64,000 nt of DNA from positions 4,650,001 through 4,714,000 of the forward strand of contig NZ_AP022596.1 in the NCBI RefSeq assembly GCF_010731895.1. Direction: 5' to 3'. A program made the position numbers and the translations under genes. The notes beneath the pieces are model-generated. The model saw only the letters and a program-made list of their open reading frames with translations, made no database searches and was not told the DNA's origin. This document shows positions 17,079-26,135 of this stretch, in pieces (positions within the stretch are counted from its first letter, which is position 1; each line of letters starts with the position of its first letter). Source of the stretch: Mycolicibacterium helvum. Lineage in GTDB: Bacteria; Actinomycetota; Actinomycetes; Mycobacteriales; Mycobacteriaceae.

Positions 17079-18149
17079 CTACGCCGTCTTGGCGAGATGC
17101 TCGGTCGCCGAGGCAAGCAGCACGCCGATCGAGTCTTCGAGTTCCTCGGGGTCGACGGCCGCGTGCGAGCCCATCGCGCCGGCCAGACGGCGAGTTCGCA
17201 CTCCCTCCAGCAGACTGGCCGCTCGCCACTGTGAGAAAGCCCGGTAGTAGTCGAGGTCGTCGACCTGGTAGCCGGTGACCTCGCGATACACCGCGACCAT
17301 TTCGTCGCGGTCAGGAAACCCGCCCGCACGGGTCGGGCTCGGCATCACGATCGCGGCTTCCTCGACGGGACGCCAGTCGTCGAGTAGCCAGGCGAGGTCC
17401 GCGAGCGGATCGCCGACGGTGCACAGCTCCCAGTCGAGTACGGCTCCGATGCGACCGTCGCAGATCAGAAGATTCGACAGCCGGTAGTCGCCGTGCATGA
17501 TCACGCCCGGACCAGGCTGCGGGGGCCGATCTTGCAGGTTGTCACGGATCGACTGCCAGGCGCGGTCGTGGCGGCTTGGCGTGGACACGTGCGCTGCCAA
17601 GTGCTCCCAGCCGGCGGTCACCCGGCGCAACTGCCGCACCAGATAAGGGCTGCTGGACGCTTTGATGCCCAGTATGGAGGCGTCGAGGAGATGCAGGCGG
17701 CCCAAAGTCTCGGCGACCGCGATGCCGAGGTCTCGGCGCTGCGATGGCGCCAACGCCCGTGCGTCGGCCTCGCACTCCAGAGGTGAGCCCGGCACACGTT
17801 CCATCACCAGGAACGGCGATCCGGACGGGCTCAACCCCGTTCCGATGACTCGTGGAACGGGCACATCGGTGGCTGCCAGCGCACTGAGGATCTGCGCTTC
17901 GCGAAGGACGTCGTGCGCATTGCCCGCGTGGTCGCCAGGCGGTGGCTCGCGCATCACCCACTGGCGTCCCACGGTGTCAGCGACGATGGTGGTGATGTTC
18001 GATTGGCCGATTCCCACCCGGGTCACCGTCACCGGCGGAGCCACATCCGGATCGTGCTGTGCAAGCCAGTCCGCGACAGCTGTGGGTCGTGTCCACATGC
18101 CCGCCGCGGTCGGTGCTTGCTGGTCTTCAACTGATGGTCGCAGTGCCAT
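17079..18149 (-). CDS. APH-family phosphotransferase (ACAD10/LvaA-like kinase)
   Basis: A 356-residue small-molecule kinase. The catalytic loop is MHGDYRLSN (Brenner motif with the Asp) and the metal-binding motif is LDWELCTVGDPLADLAW. Variants with DWE and DPLADLA and an R-L-S-N loop are found in the N-terminal domain of ACAD10/11 and in bacterial LvaA, which phosphorylates 4-hydroxyacyl-CoA so that phosphate can be eliminated. The three acyl-CoA dehydrogenase genes nearby make such a role plausible. It is not likely to be an antibiotic-resistance enzyme in this setting. Start at ATG 18149; divergent from the LLM gene with box E between. Confidence 0.82.
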   Translation of the reverse strand: MALRPSVEDQQAPTAAGMWTRPTAVADWLAQHDPDVAPPVTVTRVGIGQSNITTIVADTVGRQWVMREPPPGDHAGNAHDVLREAQILSALAATDVPVPRVIGTGLSPSGSPFLVMERVPGSPLECEADARALAPSQRRDLGIAVAETLGRLHLLDASILGIKASSSPYLVRQLRRVTAGWEHLAAHVSTPSRHDRAWQSIRDNLQDRPPQPGPGVIMHGDYRLSNLLICDGRIGAVLDWELCTVGDPLADLAWLLDDWRPVEEAAIVMPSPTRAGGFPDRDEMVAVYREVTGYQVDDLDYYRAFSQWRAASLLEGVRTRRLAGAMGSHAAVDPEELEDSIGVLLASATEHLAKTA

Positions 18150-18210
18150 GCTGCCAACCCCTTCTGCTGTGGTGGTTGTGCGGTTACTCGTGGCGTGGCC
18201 GGGCTCGACT

Positions 18211-18240
18211 GAATATAATTTACTATGGATTAGAATATGT
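18211..18240. promoter_or_regulatory. AT-rich box E between kinase and LLM genes
   Basis: TAATTTACTATGGATTAGAA (18216-18235) lies midway between the divergent kinase and LLM oxidoreductase genes, about 60 bases from each start. It shares AATTTA with boxes B, C and D and flanking ATAT repeats (18213-18216 and 18236-18238). The midway position fits an operator controlling both directions. Confidence 0.5.
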
Positions 18241-18300
18241 CCACGGTAGCGGTGTCACCTGGGTGCTGCGCCGGCTCGTTTCGATCGTGGGGTTGAACTT

Positions 18301-19356
18301 GTGAAACTCGGTATGCCGTTGCCCTACTGCGGCAACGATTTCGCCTCTGCGGTTGACCGGTTGGCGGACTTCGAGGGAGCCGGCCTGGACCGGGTCATGG
18401 TCGCCGAAGCGTACAGCGTTGATGCCGTCAGCCAGATGGGCTATGTGGCGGCGAAGACCCGGCGCGTCGAGCTCGCATTCGGTGTCTTGCCGATGTTCTC
18501 GCGCACGCCGACAAATCTCGCGATGACTGCCGCGGGGATCGACTACGTCAGCGGTGGGCGCTGCGTGCTGGGTATCGGTGCGTCGGGTCCGCAGGTCATT
18601 GAAGGTTTTCATGGCGTCAAGTACGACGCCCCGGTCGAACGCGCTCGCGAACACGTGGACATCTGTCGCCGGATCTGGCGCCGTGAGCCAACTCAGTACC
18701 AGGGCAAGCACTACACGTTGCCGCTGGGTGCCGATGGCGGTGGATCCGGACTGGGCAAGCCGCTGCGAATCATCGGTCAACCGGTACGGGAACGCATTCC
18801 CATGGGACTTGCGGCGATCGGGCCGAAGAACGTCGAGCTGGCCGCCGAGATCTTCGACGAGTGGCAGCCCATTCTGTTCCACCCCGAACGCGCGGAACGC
18901 GCCTTTGGGGAGGCCGTGCGAGCGGGCAAGAGCCGTCGGGAAAGCGAACTGGGCGACCTTGGGATCAGTGTCCAGTGTCGGTTGTTGATCACCAACGATG
19001 CCGCCGGCGCGGCGGCAGCTCTGGGCGCTGTTCGCGATTACGTGGCGTTGTACGTCGGCGGGATGGGTGCTGCCGGCAAGAACTACTACAACACGCTGTT
19101 CGCGCGGTACGGCTATGAGACGGAAGCTGCCGAGATTCAGCAGCTGTACCTGGGCGGGATGAAATCGGCTGCGGCCCAGGCTGTTCCGGAGGAGTTCGCG
19201 CGATCAATTTCGCTGATCGGCAGCCGGTCGGAAGTTCGTGACCGGGTCGATGCCATGAAGGCGGCCGGAGTCACCTGTGTCTTGGCCGATCCGGTTGCGT
19301 CTTCGCCGGCGCAACGACTCGCCGATATGGCTGCCCTCAAGAGTCTCATCGCCTGA
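18301..19356 (+). CDS. LLM-class F420-dependent oxidoreductase
   Basis: A 351-residue TIM-barrel enzyme of the bacterial luciferase-like superfamily. MKLGMPLPYCGNDFASAVDR opens the first strand; FSRTPTNLAMTAAGIDYVSG and CVLGIGASGPQVIEGFHG are the typical cofactor-pocket segments. The actinobacterial context makes F420 more likely than FMN. Start at GTG 18301. It probably carries out a hydride transfer to or from a pathway intermediate, but the reaction is not predictable. It ends 24 bases before box F. Confidence 0.85.
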   Translation: MKLGMPLPYCGNDFASAVDRLADFEGAGLDRVMVAEAYSVDAVSQMGYVAAKTRRVELAFGVLPMFSRTPTNLAMTAAGIDYVSGGRCVLGIGASGPQVIEGFHGVKYDAPVERAREHVDICRRIWRREPTQYQGKHYTLPLGADGGGSGLGKPLRIIGQPVRERIPMGLAAIGPKNVELAAEIFDEWQPILFHPERAERAFGEAVRAGKSRRESELGDLGISVQCRLLITNDAAGAAAALGAVRDYVALYVGGMGAAGKNYYNTLFARYGYETEAAEIQQLYLGGMKSAAAQAVPEEFARSISLIGSRSEVRDRVDAMKAAGVTCVLADPVASSPAQRLADMAALKSLIA

Positions 19357-19380
19357 CGGGCAGGCGGATTTCTGCGATCG

Positions 19381-19409
19381 GCAAATATTTTATCTGAAAT
19401 TCAATAAAG
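19381..19409. promoter_or_regulatory. AT-rich box F ahead of the second membrane protein gene
   Basis: ATATTTTATCTGAAATTCAA (19384-19403) is an isolated AT-rich stretch between the LLM stop and the membrane protein start. It has TTTA, a short gap, GAAAT and AA, a loose version of boxes B-E. It is the most divergent of the six and may simply be a promoter. Confidence 0.35.
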
Positions 19410-19458
19410 TTCTTCAGTCGGGATCTGCGTAGTCCCGGTCCCCGGTGAAGGAGGAACT

Positions 19459-20205
19459 GTGACAGCCACCCTGCGTCCCACGGTTGACGGCGGCGAACCG
19501 CGCACCGAGCGTGCCGACTATCGACTACTGCGGGTAGCACTGTGGTCGGTGTGCGTATACGTCGGATTGGGGCTGCTCGGATTCGCGGTGTTCGCCGGCT
19601 TCTGGCCCCCGCCGGGCGAGGACCTCGATGCCGCAGGCATCGCCGCGTACTTCCGCGCGCACGAGACGTCGATCCGAATCGGAATGGTGCTCATGGTCGT
19701 CGGCGCTCCGTGTTACTACACGTGGAGCATCGCGCTGTCCAAGATCATCAGCCGCATGGAGGGGCCCATGGGCCCGCTGTCCATGACCGAGTTGATCGGC
19801 GGCCTGATGACCGGCGTGGTCACGGCCGTGCCTGCCGTCGTCTGGCAGACAGCGGCGTTCCGGTCTGAAAGCCGATCGGCGGAGACCATTCAGACGTTGT
19901 ACGACTTCGGCTGGCTGTTTTTCGACCTGACTTTCATATTCTCCTTCCTGCAGAGCGTTGCGCTTGGCACTGCGATCCTGATGGATCGCAGATCGCAACC
20001 GCTCTTCCCGCGGTGGGTCGGCTACGTCTGCTTCCTGACCGCGGCTGTCTACGTCCCGCTCAGCCTCGTTCCGTTCGCGCGCACCGGCCCCTTCGCGTGG
20101 CACGGCCTGCTGAACTTCTGGGCGGTGTTCGTCATGTTCTTCGTGCTCATTGCGGTGCTCACGCCTTATGCGTTTCGGGCGCTCCGCCGTCTCGAATCGG
20201 AGTGA
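19459..20205 (+). CDS. Integral membrane protein, paralogue of the 2666 gene
   Basis: A 248-residue membrane protein with a polar N-terminus of about 25 residues followed by about six hydrophobic segments. The PRWVGYVCFLTAAVYVPLS and GPFAWHGLLNFWAVF stretches match the equivalent parts of the 2666-3376 product. I cannot name the family. It starts at GTG 19459 with AAGGAGG at 19448-19454. It is the last gene of the catabolic region before the conserved core begins at viuB. Confidence 0.7.
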   Translation: MTATLRPTVDGGEPRTERADYRLLRVALWSVCVYVGLGLLGFAVFAGFWPPPGEDLDAAGIAAYFRAHETSIRIGMVLMVVGAPCYYTWSIALSKIISRMEGPMGPLSMTELIGGLMTGVVTAVPAVVWQTAAFRSESRSAETIQTLYDFGWLFFDLTFIFSFLQSVALGTAILMDRRSQPLFPRWVGYVCFLTAAVYVPLSLVPFARTGPFAWHGLLNFWAVFVMFFVLIAVLTPYAFRALRRLESE

Positions 20206-20235
20206 GCACGACATCGCCGATCGTGCGTCGAGCGC

Positions 20236-20270
20236 CCACCCGGACGTAACCGACCAGGGCAGCCGGGTGG
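20236..20270. terminator. Hairpin after the membrane protein gene
   Basis: CCACCCGG (20236-20243) pairs with CCGGGTGG (20263-20270), giving an 8-bp stem with a 19-base loop. A smaller pair, GCACGA (20206-20211) and TCGTGC (20221-20226), lies just before. Their position at the end of the catabolic region suggests a terminator, though there is no T-run. Confidence 0.45.
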
Positions 20271-20286
20271 AACGTATAGTCGGGAT

Positions 20287-20297
20287 GGTTGGCTAAC
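20287..20297. promoter_or_regulatory. Partial iron (IdeR-like) box upstream of viuB
   Basis: GGTTGGCTAAC lies 20 bases before the viuB start. The same 11 bases occur in the longer IdeR-like box ahead of the iron ABC operon at 48099-48117. Against the 19-base mycobacterial IdeR consensus it matches about 10 positions, so by itself it is weak; the shared core with a second iron gene is what makes it worth noting. Confidence 0.4.
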
Positions 20298-20317
20298 AGT
20301 TCTCGTCGGGAGGCGAT

Positions 20318-21166
20318 GTGGCGGGTCGACCACTGCACACTTTTCAGGTCGTCAGCACCGAGCAACTCGCGCCGCACATGGTGCGCGTGGTCTTGGGCGG
20401 CACCGGCTTCGACACGTTCAAGCCGGGTGAGTTCACCGATTGCTACGTCAAATTCGTCTTCCTACGCGACGACGTCGACGTGGCGAGGCTCACGACGCCG
20501 CTGACCCTGGACAGCTTCAAGAAGCTGCCACCCGAGCAGCAGCCCACCGTACGCACCTACACCGTGCGCCGGGCCGATCCCGAGGCTCGGCAGATCACCG
20601 TCGATTTCGTCGTGCACGGCGAGCATGGTGTCGCCGGACCATGGGCGGCAGCGGCCAAGCCGGGCGACACGATTCACCTGATGGGCCCCGGCGGGGCATA
20701 TTCGCCCGATCCGAGTGCCGACTGGCACCTGTTCGCAGGTGACGAAGCCGGTCTGCCTGCGATCAGTGCGGCGCTGGAAGCCTTGCCCGCCAATGCTATT
20801 GGTAAGGCCTTTATTGAGGTCGCCGGACCGGAAGACGAGATCGAGCTGGCCGCACCGGAATCGGTGGAAATCTCCTGGATCTACCGCGGTGGGCGCGCCG
20901 ATCTGGTCGGCGACGAGCGGGCCGGTGACAACGCACCGCTGGTCGAGGCGGTCACCACCGCCCCCTGGCTGCCCGGCCAAGCCCAGGTCTTCATCCACGG
21001 GGAAGCCCAAGCCGTCATGCACAACCTGCGGCCTTACATTCGCAAGGAGCGTGGCGTCGATGCCAAATGGGCGTCCATCTCGGGCTATTGGCGGCGTGGC
21101 CGCACCGAGGAGACGTTCCGGCAGTGGAAGAAGGAACTGGCCGAGGTCGAAGCCGGCCGGGACTAA
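20318..21166 (+). CDS. viuB: Siderophore-interacting FAD-binding reductase (ViuB family)
   Basis: A 282-residue siderophore-interacting protein. PTVRTYTVRR is the FAD-binding R-x-Y-[ST] motif, and GPGGAYSPD, FAGDEAGLPAI and ISGYWRRGRTEE are the NAD(P)-binding and C-terminal hallmarks. Such cytosolic enzymes release iron from ferric siderophores by reducing it; the M. tuberculosis counterpart is Rv2895c. Start at GTG 20318 with GGGAGG just upstream. It is followed by xerC as in M. tuberculosis, which marks entry into the conserved block. Confidence 0.9.
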   Translation: MAGRPLHTFQVVSTEQLAPHMVRVVLGGTGFDTFKPGEFTDCYVKFVFLRDDVDVARLTTPLTLDSFKKLPPEQQPTVRTYTVRRADPEARQITVDFVVHGEHGVAGPWAAAAKPGDTIHLMGPGGAYSPDPSADWHLFAGDEAGLPAISAALEALPANAIGKAFIEVAGPEDEIELAAPESVEISWIYRGGRADLVGDERAGDNAPLVEAVTTAPWLPGQAQVFIHGEAQAVMHNLRPYIRKERGVDAKWASISGYWRRGRTEETFRQWKKELAEVEAGRD

Positions 21167-21250
21167 CTTCGACAACGGAATAGTCACGACGGCCGAACAC
21201 GCCGTGCCTACATGCGTCGTACGTGCGTGCTGAGATGCAACCGTAGGGGA

Positions 21251-22168
21251 GTGGACCCCGGCGACTATGCGGCGATCCTCGACGACTACGCCGAGCATCT
21301 CGAGCTGGAGCGTGCTCGCTCCGAGCACACCCGCCGCGCCTATCTCACCGACCTGCGGTCGCTGTTCGCCTTCGTCGACGAACGCGCCCCCGGCGCCGGG
21401 ATTGCCGGCCTGAGCCTGCCGATTCTGCGGTCCTGGCTGGCAGCGCAATCCGCCGGCGGCGCGGCCCGCACGACGCTGGCTCGCCGCACCTCGGCGGTCA
21501 AGACCTTCACCGCCTGGGCCACCCGCCGCGGTCTACTGGCCGACGACCCTGCGGTCCGCCTACAGCTGCCCAAGGCCCGCCGCACACTGCCCGCGGTGCT
21601 CCGCCAGGACCAGGCACTGGCCGCGATGGCCGCCGCTGATCTCGGCGCCGAACAGGGCGACCCGCTGGCGCTGCGCGATCGGCTGATCGTCGAATTGCTC
21701 TACGCCACCGGGATCCGTGTCAGCGAACTGTGCGGGCTGGACATCGATGACGTCGACACCGGCCGGCGGCTGCTGCGCGTGCTGGGTAAGGGCAACAAAC
21801 AGCGCACCGTCCCGTTCGGAGCGCCGGCGCTGGCCGCGCTGACGGCGTGGCTGACCGAGGGCAGGCCCGAACTGGTGAAAGACGACTCCGGCCCGGCGCT
21901 TCTGCTGGGCCCCAGAGGGCGGCGGCTGGACCCGCGTCAGGCCCGCACCGTCGTGCACCAGACCATGTCCGCGGTCGACGGGGCCCCCGACATGGGTCCG
22001 CACGGTCTGCGGCACAGCGCCGCGACGCATCTGCTGGAGGGTGGGGCTGACCTGCGCATCGTCCAGGAAATCCTGGGCCATTCCTCGCTCGCCACTACGC
22101 AGCTCTACACCCACGTGACCGTCGCGCGCCTGCGCGCCGTCCACGATCAGGCCCATCCGCGCGCCTGA
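21251..22168 (+). CDS. xerC: Tyrosine recombinase XerC
   Basis: A 305-residue tyrosine recombinase that with XerD resolves chromosome dimers at dif. The catalytic residues are visible: Arg in [10 protein letters not shown], Lys in [26 protein letters not shown] (His-x-x-Arg), the GHSSLATTQ histidine and the tyrosine in QLYTHV. I placed the start at GTG 21251 because the M. tuberculosis protein begins close to this point; an ATG at 21212 would add 13 Cys/Arg-rich residues. The gene converges on selO with 4 bases between stops. Confidence 0.92.
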   Translation: MDPGDYAAILDDYAEHLELERARSEHTRRAYLTDLRSLFAFVDERAPGAGIAGLSLPILRSWLAAQSAGGAARTTLARRTSAVKTFTAWATRRGLLADDPAVRLQLPKARRTLPAVLRQDQALAAMAAADLGAEQGDPLALRDRLIVELLYATGIRVSELCGLDIDDVDTGRRLLRVLGKGNKQRTVPFGAPALAALTAWLTEGRPELVKDDSGPALLLGPRGRRLDPRQARTVVHQTMSAVDGAPDMGPHGLRHSAATHLLEGGADLRIVQEILGHSSLATTQLYTHVTVARLRAVHDQAHPRA

Positions 22169-22172
22169 AAAC

Positions 22173-23603
22173 TCAGGTGCCGCAGAAGGTTTGGAAGCAG
22201 CGGCCGAAGTCGTCAGGAGCGGGATCGGCGTAGCGCTCGAGCCCCGGCCGATCGTCGTACGGCGAACCGATGGCGGTGAGTAGCCGGTCGAACGGCGCCA
22301 AGTCGCCTGCCGCGGCGGCGCTGAGCGCCTCCTCGACCAGGTGATTGCGCGGAATGTAGACGGGGTTGACCCGCTGCATCGCGCCGGTGTCCGGATCAAG
22401 GTCGCGCCACCGGGTGGCCCACGCGTCGAACGCCGGCTCGACCACACCGCGCGCGAGCCGGCGGAAGAAGGACGTGTAGTCGACGCGCTCATTTTCGAGC
22501 AGCTCCAACAGCTCGTCGACGAGCTGCTGGGCAGCCGCGTCCTCGACCCCGTCACCGAGCCCGAGTTTCTTGCCCATGCCTGCCGACCACGCCGCCGCGT
22601 ACAGCTCGGCGAAGTTCTGCAACGACGCCGTGGCCAGCGCGACCGCGTGCTCTTGGTCGTCGGCGATCAGCGGGAGCAGTGCTTCGGCAAAGCGAGTGAG
22701 ATTCCATACGGCGATCGCCGGCTGGTTGCCGTAGGCGTAACGGCCCCATGAGTCGATCGAGCTGAACACCGTCTTCGGGTCGAAGGCGTCCATGAACGCG
22801 CACGGGCCGTAGTCGATGGTCTCAGCCGAGATCGTCATGTTGTCGGTGTTCATCACGCCATGAACGAAACCGACCAGCATCCAGCGCGCAATGAGTTCGG
22901 CCTGAGCGGCGATCACCGAATCGAGCAACGCAAGATACGGATTGTCCGCCCGTGCGGCGGTGGGGTAGTGCCTGCTGATCGCGTGCTCGGCGAGCCGCCG
23001 CAGCACGGCGAGATCGCCTGCCGCTGCGACGTATTGGAAGGTGCCGACGCGCAGATGACTGGCCGCGACACGGGCCAGGACAGCGCCGTCCAGGGTGGTC
23101 TCGCGATAGACCGCGCGCCCCGTGGCGACAACGGACAGCGCGCGGGTGGTCGGAATGCCGAGTGCGTGCATCGCTTCGCTGACGAGGTATTCGCGCAGCA
23201 TCGGGCCGACCGCCGCCAAGCCGTCCCCGCCGCGGGCAAACGGGGTGCGCCCCGATCCCTTCAGGTGCAGATCGCGTAACCGCTGCTTGGTGTCCACGAG
23301 CTCACCGAGCAGCAGAGCGCGACCGTCGCCGAGACGGGGCACCCAGCCACCGAACTGGTGGCCGGCATACCCCTGCGCAACCGGTTGAGCGTCCGCGGGT
23401 AATCGGGTCCCGACAAGGAGACCGATTCCGTCGGGACTTCGCAGCCAGGAGGGATCAAGCCCCAGTTCGACCGCTAGCGACTCATTGAGCACGAGCAGTC
23501 GGGGATCAGGAGCGGACTCGGCCTGCCAAGGCAGCGCGACTTCGGGCAGCGCGGTGGCAAATCGGCGGCCGAGGATGACGGTCGTGTCGGGAGCAATGCT
23601 CAT
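22173..23603 (-). CDS. selO: Protein adenylyltransferase SelO (YdiU family)
   Basis: A 476-residue pseudokinase-fold protein. SelO enzymes transfer AMP to Ser, Thr or Tyr of target proteins, with roles in redox stress. Visible motifs are [34 protein letters not shown] and HGVMNTDNM, the last holding the metal-binding Asn and Asp. It ends in FCGT, so a C-terminal cysteine is kept near the position occupied by Sec or Cys in other SelO proteins. ATG at 23603. No equivalent comes to mind in the M. tuberculosis block, so it may be an insertion there or a loss in that lineage. Confidence 0.92.
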   Translation of the reverse strand: MSIAPDTTVILGRRFATALPEVALPWQAESAPDPRLLVLNESLAVELGLDPSWLRSPDGIGLLVGTRLPADAQPVAQGYAGHQFGGWVPRLGDGRALLLGELVDTKQRLRDLHLKGSGRTPFARGGDGLAAVGPMLREYLVSEAMHALGIPTTRALSVVATGRAVYRETTLDGAVLARVAASHLRVGTFQYVAAAGDLAVLRRLAEHAISRHYPTAARADNPYLALLDSVIAAQAELIARWMLVGFVHGVMNTDNMTISAETIDYGPCAFMDAFDPKTVFSSIDSWGRYAYGNQPAIAVWNLTRFAEALLPLIADDQEHAVALATASLQNFAELYAAAWSAGMGKKLGLGDGVEDAAAQQLVDELLELLENERVDYTSFFRRLARGVVEPAFDAWATRWRDLDPDTGAMQRVNPVYIPRNHLVEEALSAAAAGDLAPFDRLLTAIGSPYDDRPGLERYADPAPDDFGRCFQTFCGT

Positions 23604-23633
23604 CGATATTGAGCCTACGGACGATCCACGCGC

Positions 23634-24134
23634 CTAGCCGGAGCCCGCCAGTGGTTTGAGCCGGATCGGCGTGCTGGCCAGCAGCCCCAGCGGGTCGACG
23701 TAGTCGGCCCGCGATGCCGGACCCCACATCGCGCCCCAGTGCAGGCAGGCCGTAGCCGGACACCCCGCGTGACCGGGCAGCAGCCGGCCCAGCGCGGTCG
23801 AGGAGTCCACCAGCTGCCCCACCTGCACGACAGCCTCGACCGGCTCGTAGCTGGTGCGCAGCCCGCCGGCATGGACCAGCGACACCACTGGCCGGCCAGC
23901 CAGTGCGCCGGCGAACACCACGGTCGCCGCTGCCGCCGCATACACCGGCTGCCCAGGTACCCCCGCGAGGTCCACTCCACGGTGTCCGCGCTGCCAGTCC
24001 GGTGACGGTGCGTCGAACGCCCTGGTCATGGCCGGCGGCGGACGCAGTGGCCAGACCAACCGCGCGGAATCGGCCCGGCTGACCCCGGCGCACAGCAGCG
24101 CAGCCGCAGCAAGCACCGCGATGATGCGCATCAC
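23634..24134 (-). CDS. Secreted M23-type (LytM-like) peptidase domain protein
   Basis: A 166-residue exported protein with a signal peptide (residues 1-21, ending VSRADS) and an M23 domain. Zn ligands H51 and D55 are in RGHRGVDLA, and the third is H132 in CLHWGAM. The HxH motif of active enzymes is C-x-H here: C130 replaces the usual catalytic His. C125 and C130 may form a disulfide. It corresponds in position to Rv2891. It may be a weak or inactive LytM factor that binds peptidoglycan or activates other hydrolases. Two starts are possible, GTG 24134 and ATG 24131. Confidence 0.85.
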   Translation of the reverse strand: MMRIIAVLAAAALLCAGVSRADSARLVWPLRPPPAMTRAFDAPSPDWQRGHRGVDLAGVPGQPVYAAAAATVVFAGALAGRPVVSLVHAGGLRTSYEPVEAVVQVGQLVDSSTALGRLLPGHAGCPATACLHWGAMWGPASRADYVDPLGLLASTPIRLKPLAGSG

Positions 24135-24425
24135 CCCAGTTCAGCGGCCCAGGCTGCCAGGCGAAAGGCCCCGATAGCTGCACTGTGGACCAGCGAGCCG
24201 CTGTGGACAAAGCACCCGTTGCGGCGGTGTAAACTTTGATCCGCAACTCGCGCGAGCGGGTTGACTTCGCGCGCCTGTCCGCAAGTTTGCCAATGCAACT
24301 TGCACACGCATGCCGGTTGGTCCCGTCTGAGGAATACGACGACGGGTCGGTATGCCTCAGGCGCCAGGGCATGGCTTCACCCGAAGCCGGGCGACAACCG
24401 ACAACATAACGAGGTATGGCCACTA
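24135..24425 (+). promoter_or_regulatory. rpsB promoter and leader region
   Basis: This 291-base gap separates the divergent M23 gene from rpsB. TAAACT at 24230-24235 is a candidate -10 element, which would give a leader of roughly 185 bases. GAGG at 24411-24414 is the probable ribosome site for rpsB (11 bases before ATG 24426). A second ATG at 24416 opens a 13-codon frame overlapping the rpsB start and containing two adjacent Cys codons. Leader-mediated control of rpsB-tsf is possible; no conserved riboregulator was recognised. Confidence 0.4.
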
Positions 24426-25268
24426 ATGGCTGTTGTAACCATGAAGCAGCTGCTTGACAGCGGCGCTCACTTCGGGCATCAGACCCGACGCTGGAACCCC
24501 AAGATGAAGCGGTTCATCTTCACCGACCGCAACGGCATCTACATCATCGATCTGCAGCAGACGCTGACCTACATCGACCAGGCGTACGAGTTCGTCAAAG
24601 AGACCGTCGCCCACGGCGGCAGCATCATGTTCGTCGGCACCAAGAAGCAGGCGCAGGAGTCCATCGCCGAAGAGGCGACCCGCGTCGGCATGCCGTACGT
24701 GAACCAGCGCTGGCTGGGCGGCATGCTCACCAACTTCTCCACCGTGCACAAGCGCCTGCAGCGCCTCAAGGAACTTGAGGGCATGGAGCAGACCGGTGGC
24801 TTCGAGGGTCGCACCAAGAAGGAAATCCTGATGCTGACCCGCGAGAAGAACAAGCTCGAGCGCAGCCTCGGCGGCATCCGGGACATGGCCAAGGTTCCGT
24901 CGGCCATCTGGGTCGTCGACACCAACAAGGAGCACCTTGCGGTCTCCGAGGCCATCAAGCTGGGCATCCCGGTCATCGCGATCCTGGACACCAACTGCGA
25001 TCCCGATCAGGTGAACTACCCGATCCCGGGTAACGACGACGCGATCCGCTCGGCGGCCCTGCTGACCAAGGTGATCGCCTCCGCGGTGGCCGAGGGCCTG
25101 CAGGCTCGCTCGGGTGCTGGCGCCGACAAGGCCGGTGCTGATGCCGGGGCCGCAGCCGAACCGCTGGCCGAGTGGGAGCAGGAGCTGCTGGCCAGTGCAA
25201 CCGCGACGGCCCCCAATGACGCCGGGCCGGCCGCTGAAACCGTTGCAACCACCACTGACGCTTCTTAA
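24426..25268 (+). CDS. rpsB: 30S ribosomal protein S2
   Basis: S2 is a structural protein of the small ribosomal subunit. The sequence opens [20 protein letters not shown], with FVGTKKQAQ and [13 protein letters not shown] following, all hallmarks of S2. The 280-residue product has an Ala-rich C-terminal tail of about 50 residues typical of actinobacteria. The start is ATG 24426; a longer open frame reaching back to 24261 would add unrelated residues. tsf follows after 17 bases, the universal rpsB-tsf pair. Confidence 0.98.
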   Translation: MAVVTMKQLLDSGAHFGHQTRRWNPKMKRFIFTDRNGIYIIDLQQTLTYIDQAYEFVKETVAHGGSIMFVGTKKQAQESIAEEATRVGMPYVNQRWLGGMLTNFSTVHKRLQRLKELEGMEQTGGFEGRTKKEILMLTREKNKLERSLGGIRDMAKVPSAIWVVDTNKEHLAVSEAIKLGIPVIAILDTNCDPDQVNYPIPGNDDAIRSAALLTKVIASAVAEGLQARSGAGADKAGADAGAAAEPLAEWEQELLASATATAPNDAGPAAETVATTTDAS

Positions 25269-25285
25269 GTCATAGGAAGGGCCAC

Positions 25286-26101
25286 ATGGCTAACTACACC
25301 GCTGCCGACGTAAAGCGGCTTCGGGAGCTCACCGGTGCGGGCATGCTCGACTGCAAGAATGCCCTTGCCGACAGCGACGGCGATTTCGACAAGGCCGTCG
25401 AGGCGCTTCGCATCAAGGGCGCCAAGGACGTCGGCAAGCGCGCTGAGCGCGCCACCGCCGAGGGCCTGGTCGCCGCCAAGGGCGGTGCGCTGATCGAGAT
25501 CAACTCCGAGACCGACTTCGTCGCCAAGAACGCCGAATTCCAACAGCTGGCCAACGACGTGGTGGACGCGGCTGCATCCGCCAAGGCCACCGATGTGGAG
25601 GCCCTCAAGGCCGCCAAGATCGGTGACAAGACGGTCGAGCAGGCCGTCGCGGAGCTGTCGGCCAAGATCGGCGAGAAGCTCGAACTGCGCCGTGCGGCGT
25701 ACTTCGACGGCAATGTCGAGGCCTACCTGCACAAGCGGGCTGCCGATCTGCCGCCCGCCGTGGGTGTGCTGGTCGAGTACACGGGTGACAGCAAGGACGC
25801 GGCGCACGCCGTGGCCCTGCAGATCGCCGCGCTCAAGGCCAAGTACCTGACCCGCGAGGACGTTCCCGAGGACATCGTGGCCAATGAGCGCCACATTGCC
25901 GAGGAGACGGCCAAGGCCGAGGGCAAGCCCGAGCAGGCGCTGCCCAAGATCATCGAGGGCCGGGTCACCGGTTTCTACAAGGACGTCGTGCTGCTCGAGC
26001 AGCCGTCGGTGTCCGACAGCAAGAAGAGCGTCAAGGCGCTGCTCGAGGAGGCTGGCGTGACAGTGACCCGGTTCGCCCGGTTCGAGGTCGGCCAGGCCTG
26101 A
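25286..26101 (+). CDS. tsf: Elongation factor Ts
   Basis: EF-Ts regenerates EF-Tu-GTP by nucleotide exchange. The N-terminal UBA-like domain ([19 protein letters not shown]) is followed by the [10 protein letters not shown] core loop that contacts EF-Tu, and the protein is 271 residues, a normal mycobacterial length. It has AGGAAGG just before ATG 25286 and is co-transcribed with rpsB; a strong terminator follows at 26136-26179. Confidence 0.98.
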   Translation: MANYTAADVKRLRELTGAGMLDCKNALADSDGDFDKAVEALRIKGAKDVGKRAERATAEGLVAAKGGALIEINSETDFVAKNAEFQQLANDVVDAAASAKATDVEALKAAKIGDKTVEQAVAELSAKIGEKLELRRAAYFDGNVEAYLHKRAADLPPAVGVLVEYTGDSKDAAHAVALQIAALKAKYLTREDVPEDIVANERHIAEETAKAEGKPEQALPKIIEGRVTGFYKDVVLLEQPSVSDSKKSVKALLEEAGVTVTRFARFEVGQA

Positions 26102-26135
26102 CAAACTTGGGCGGCGCACCTTGGCCGTCCACTGG

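Noticed and set aside
17079..18149. Aminoglycoside-resistance phosphotransferase
   Set aside because: The fold is APH, but the motif variants and the catabolic neighbours fit ACAD10/LvaA-type kinases better.
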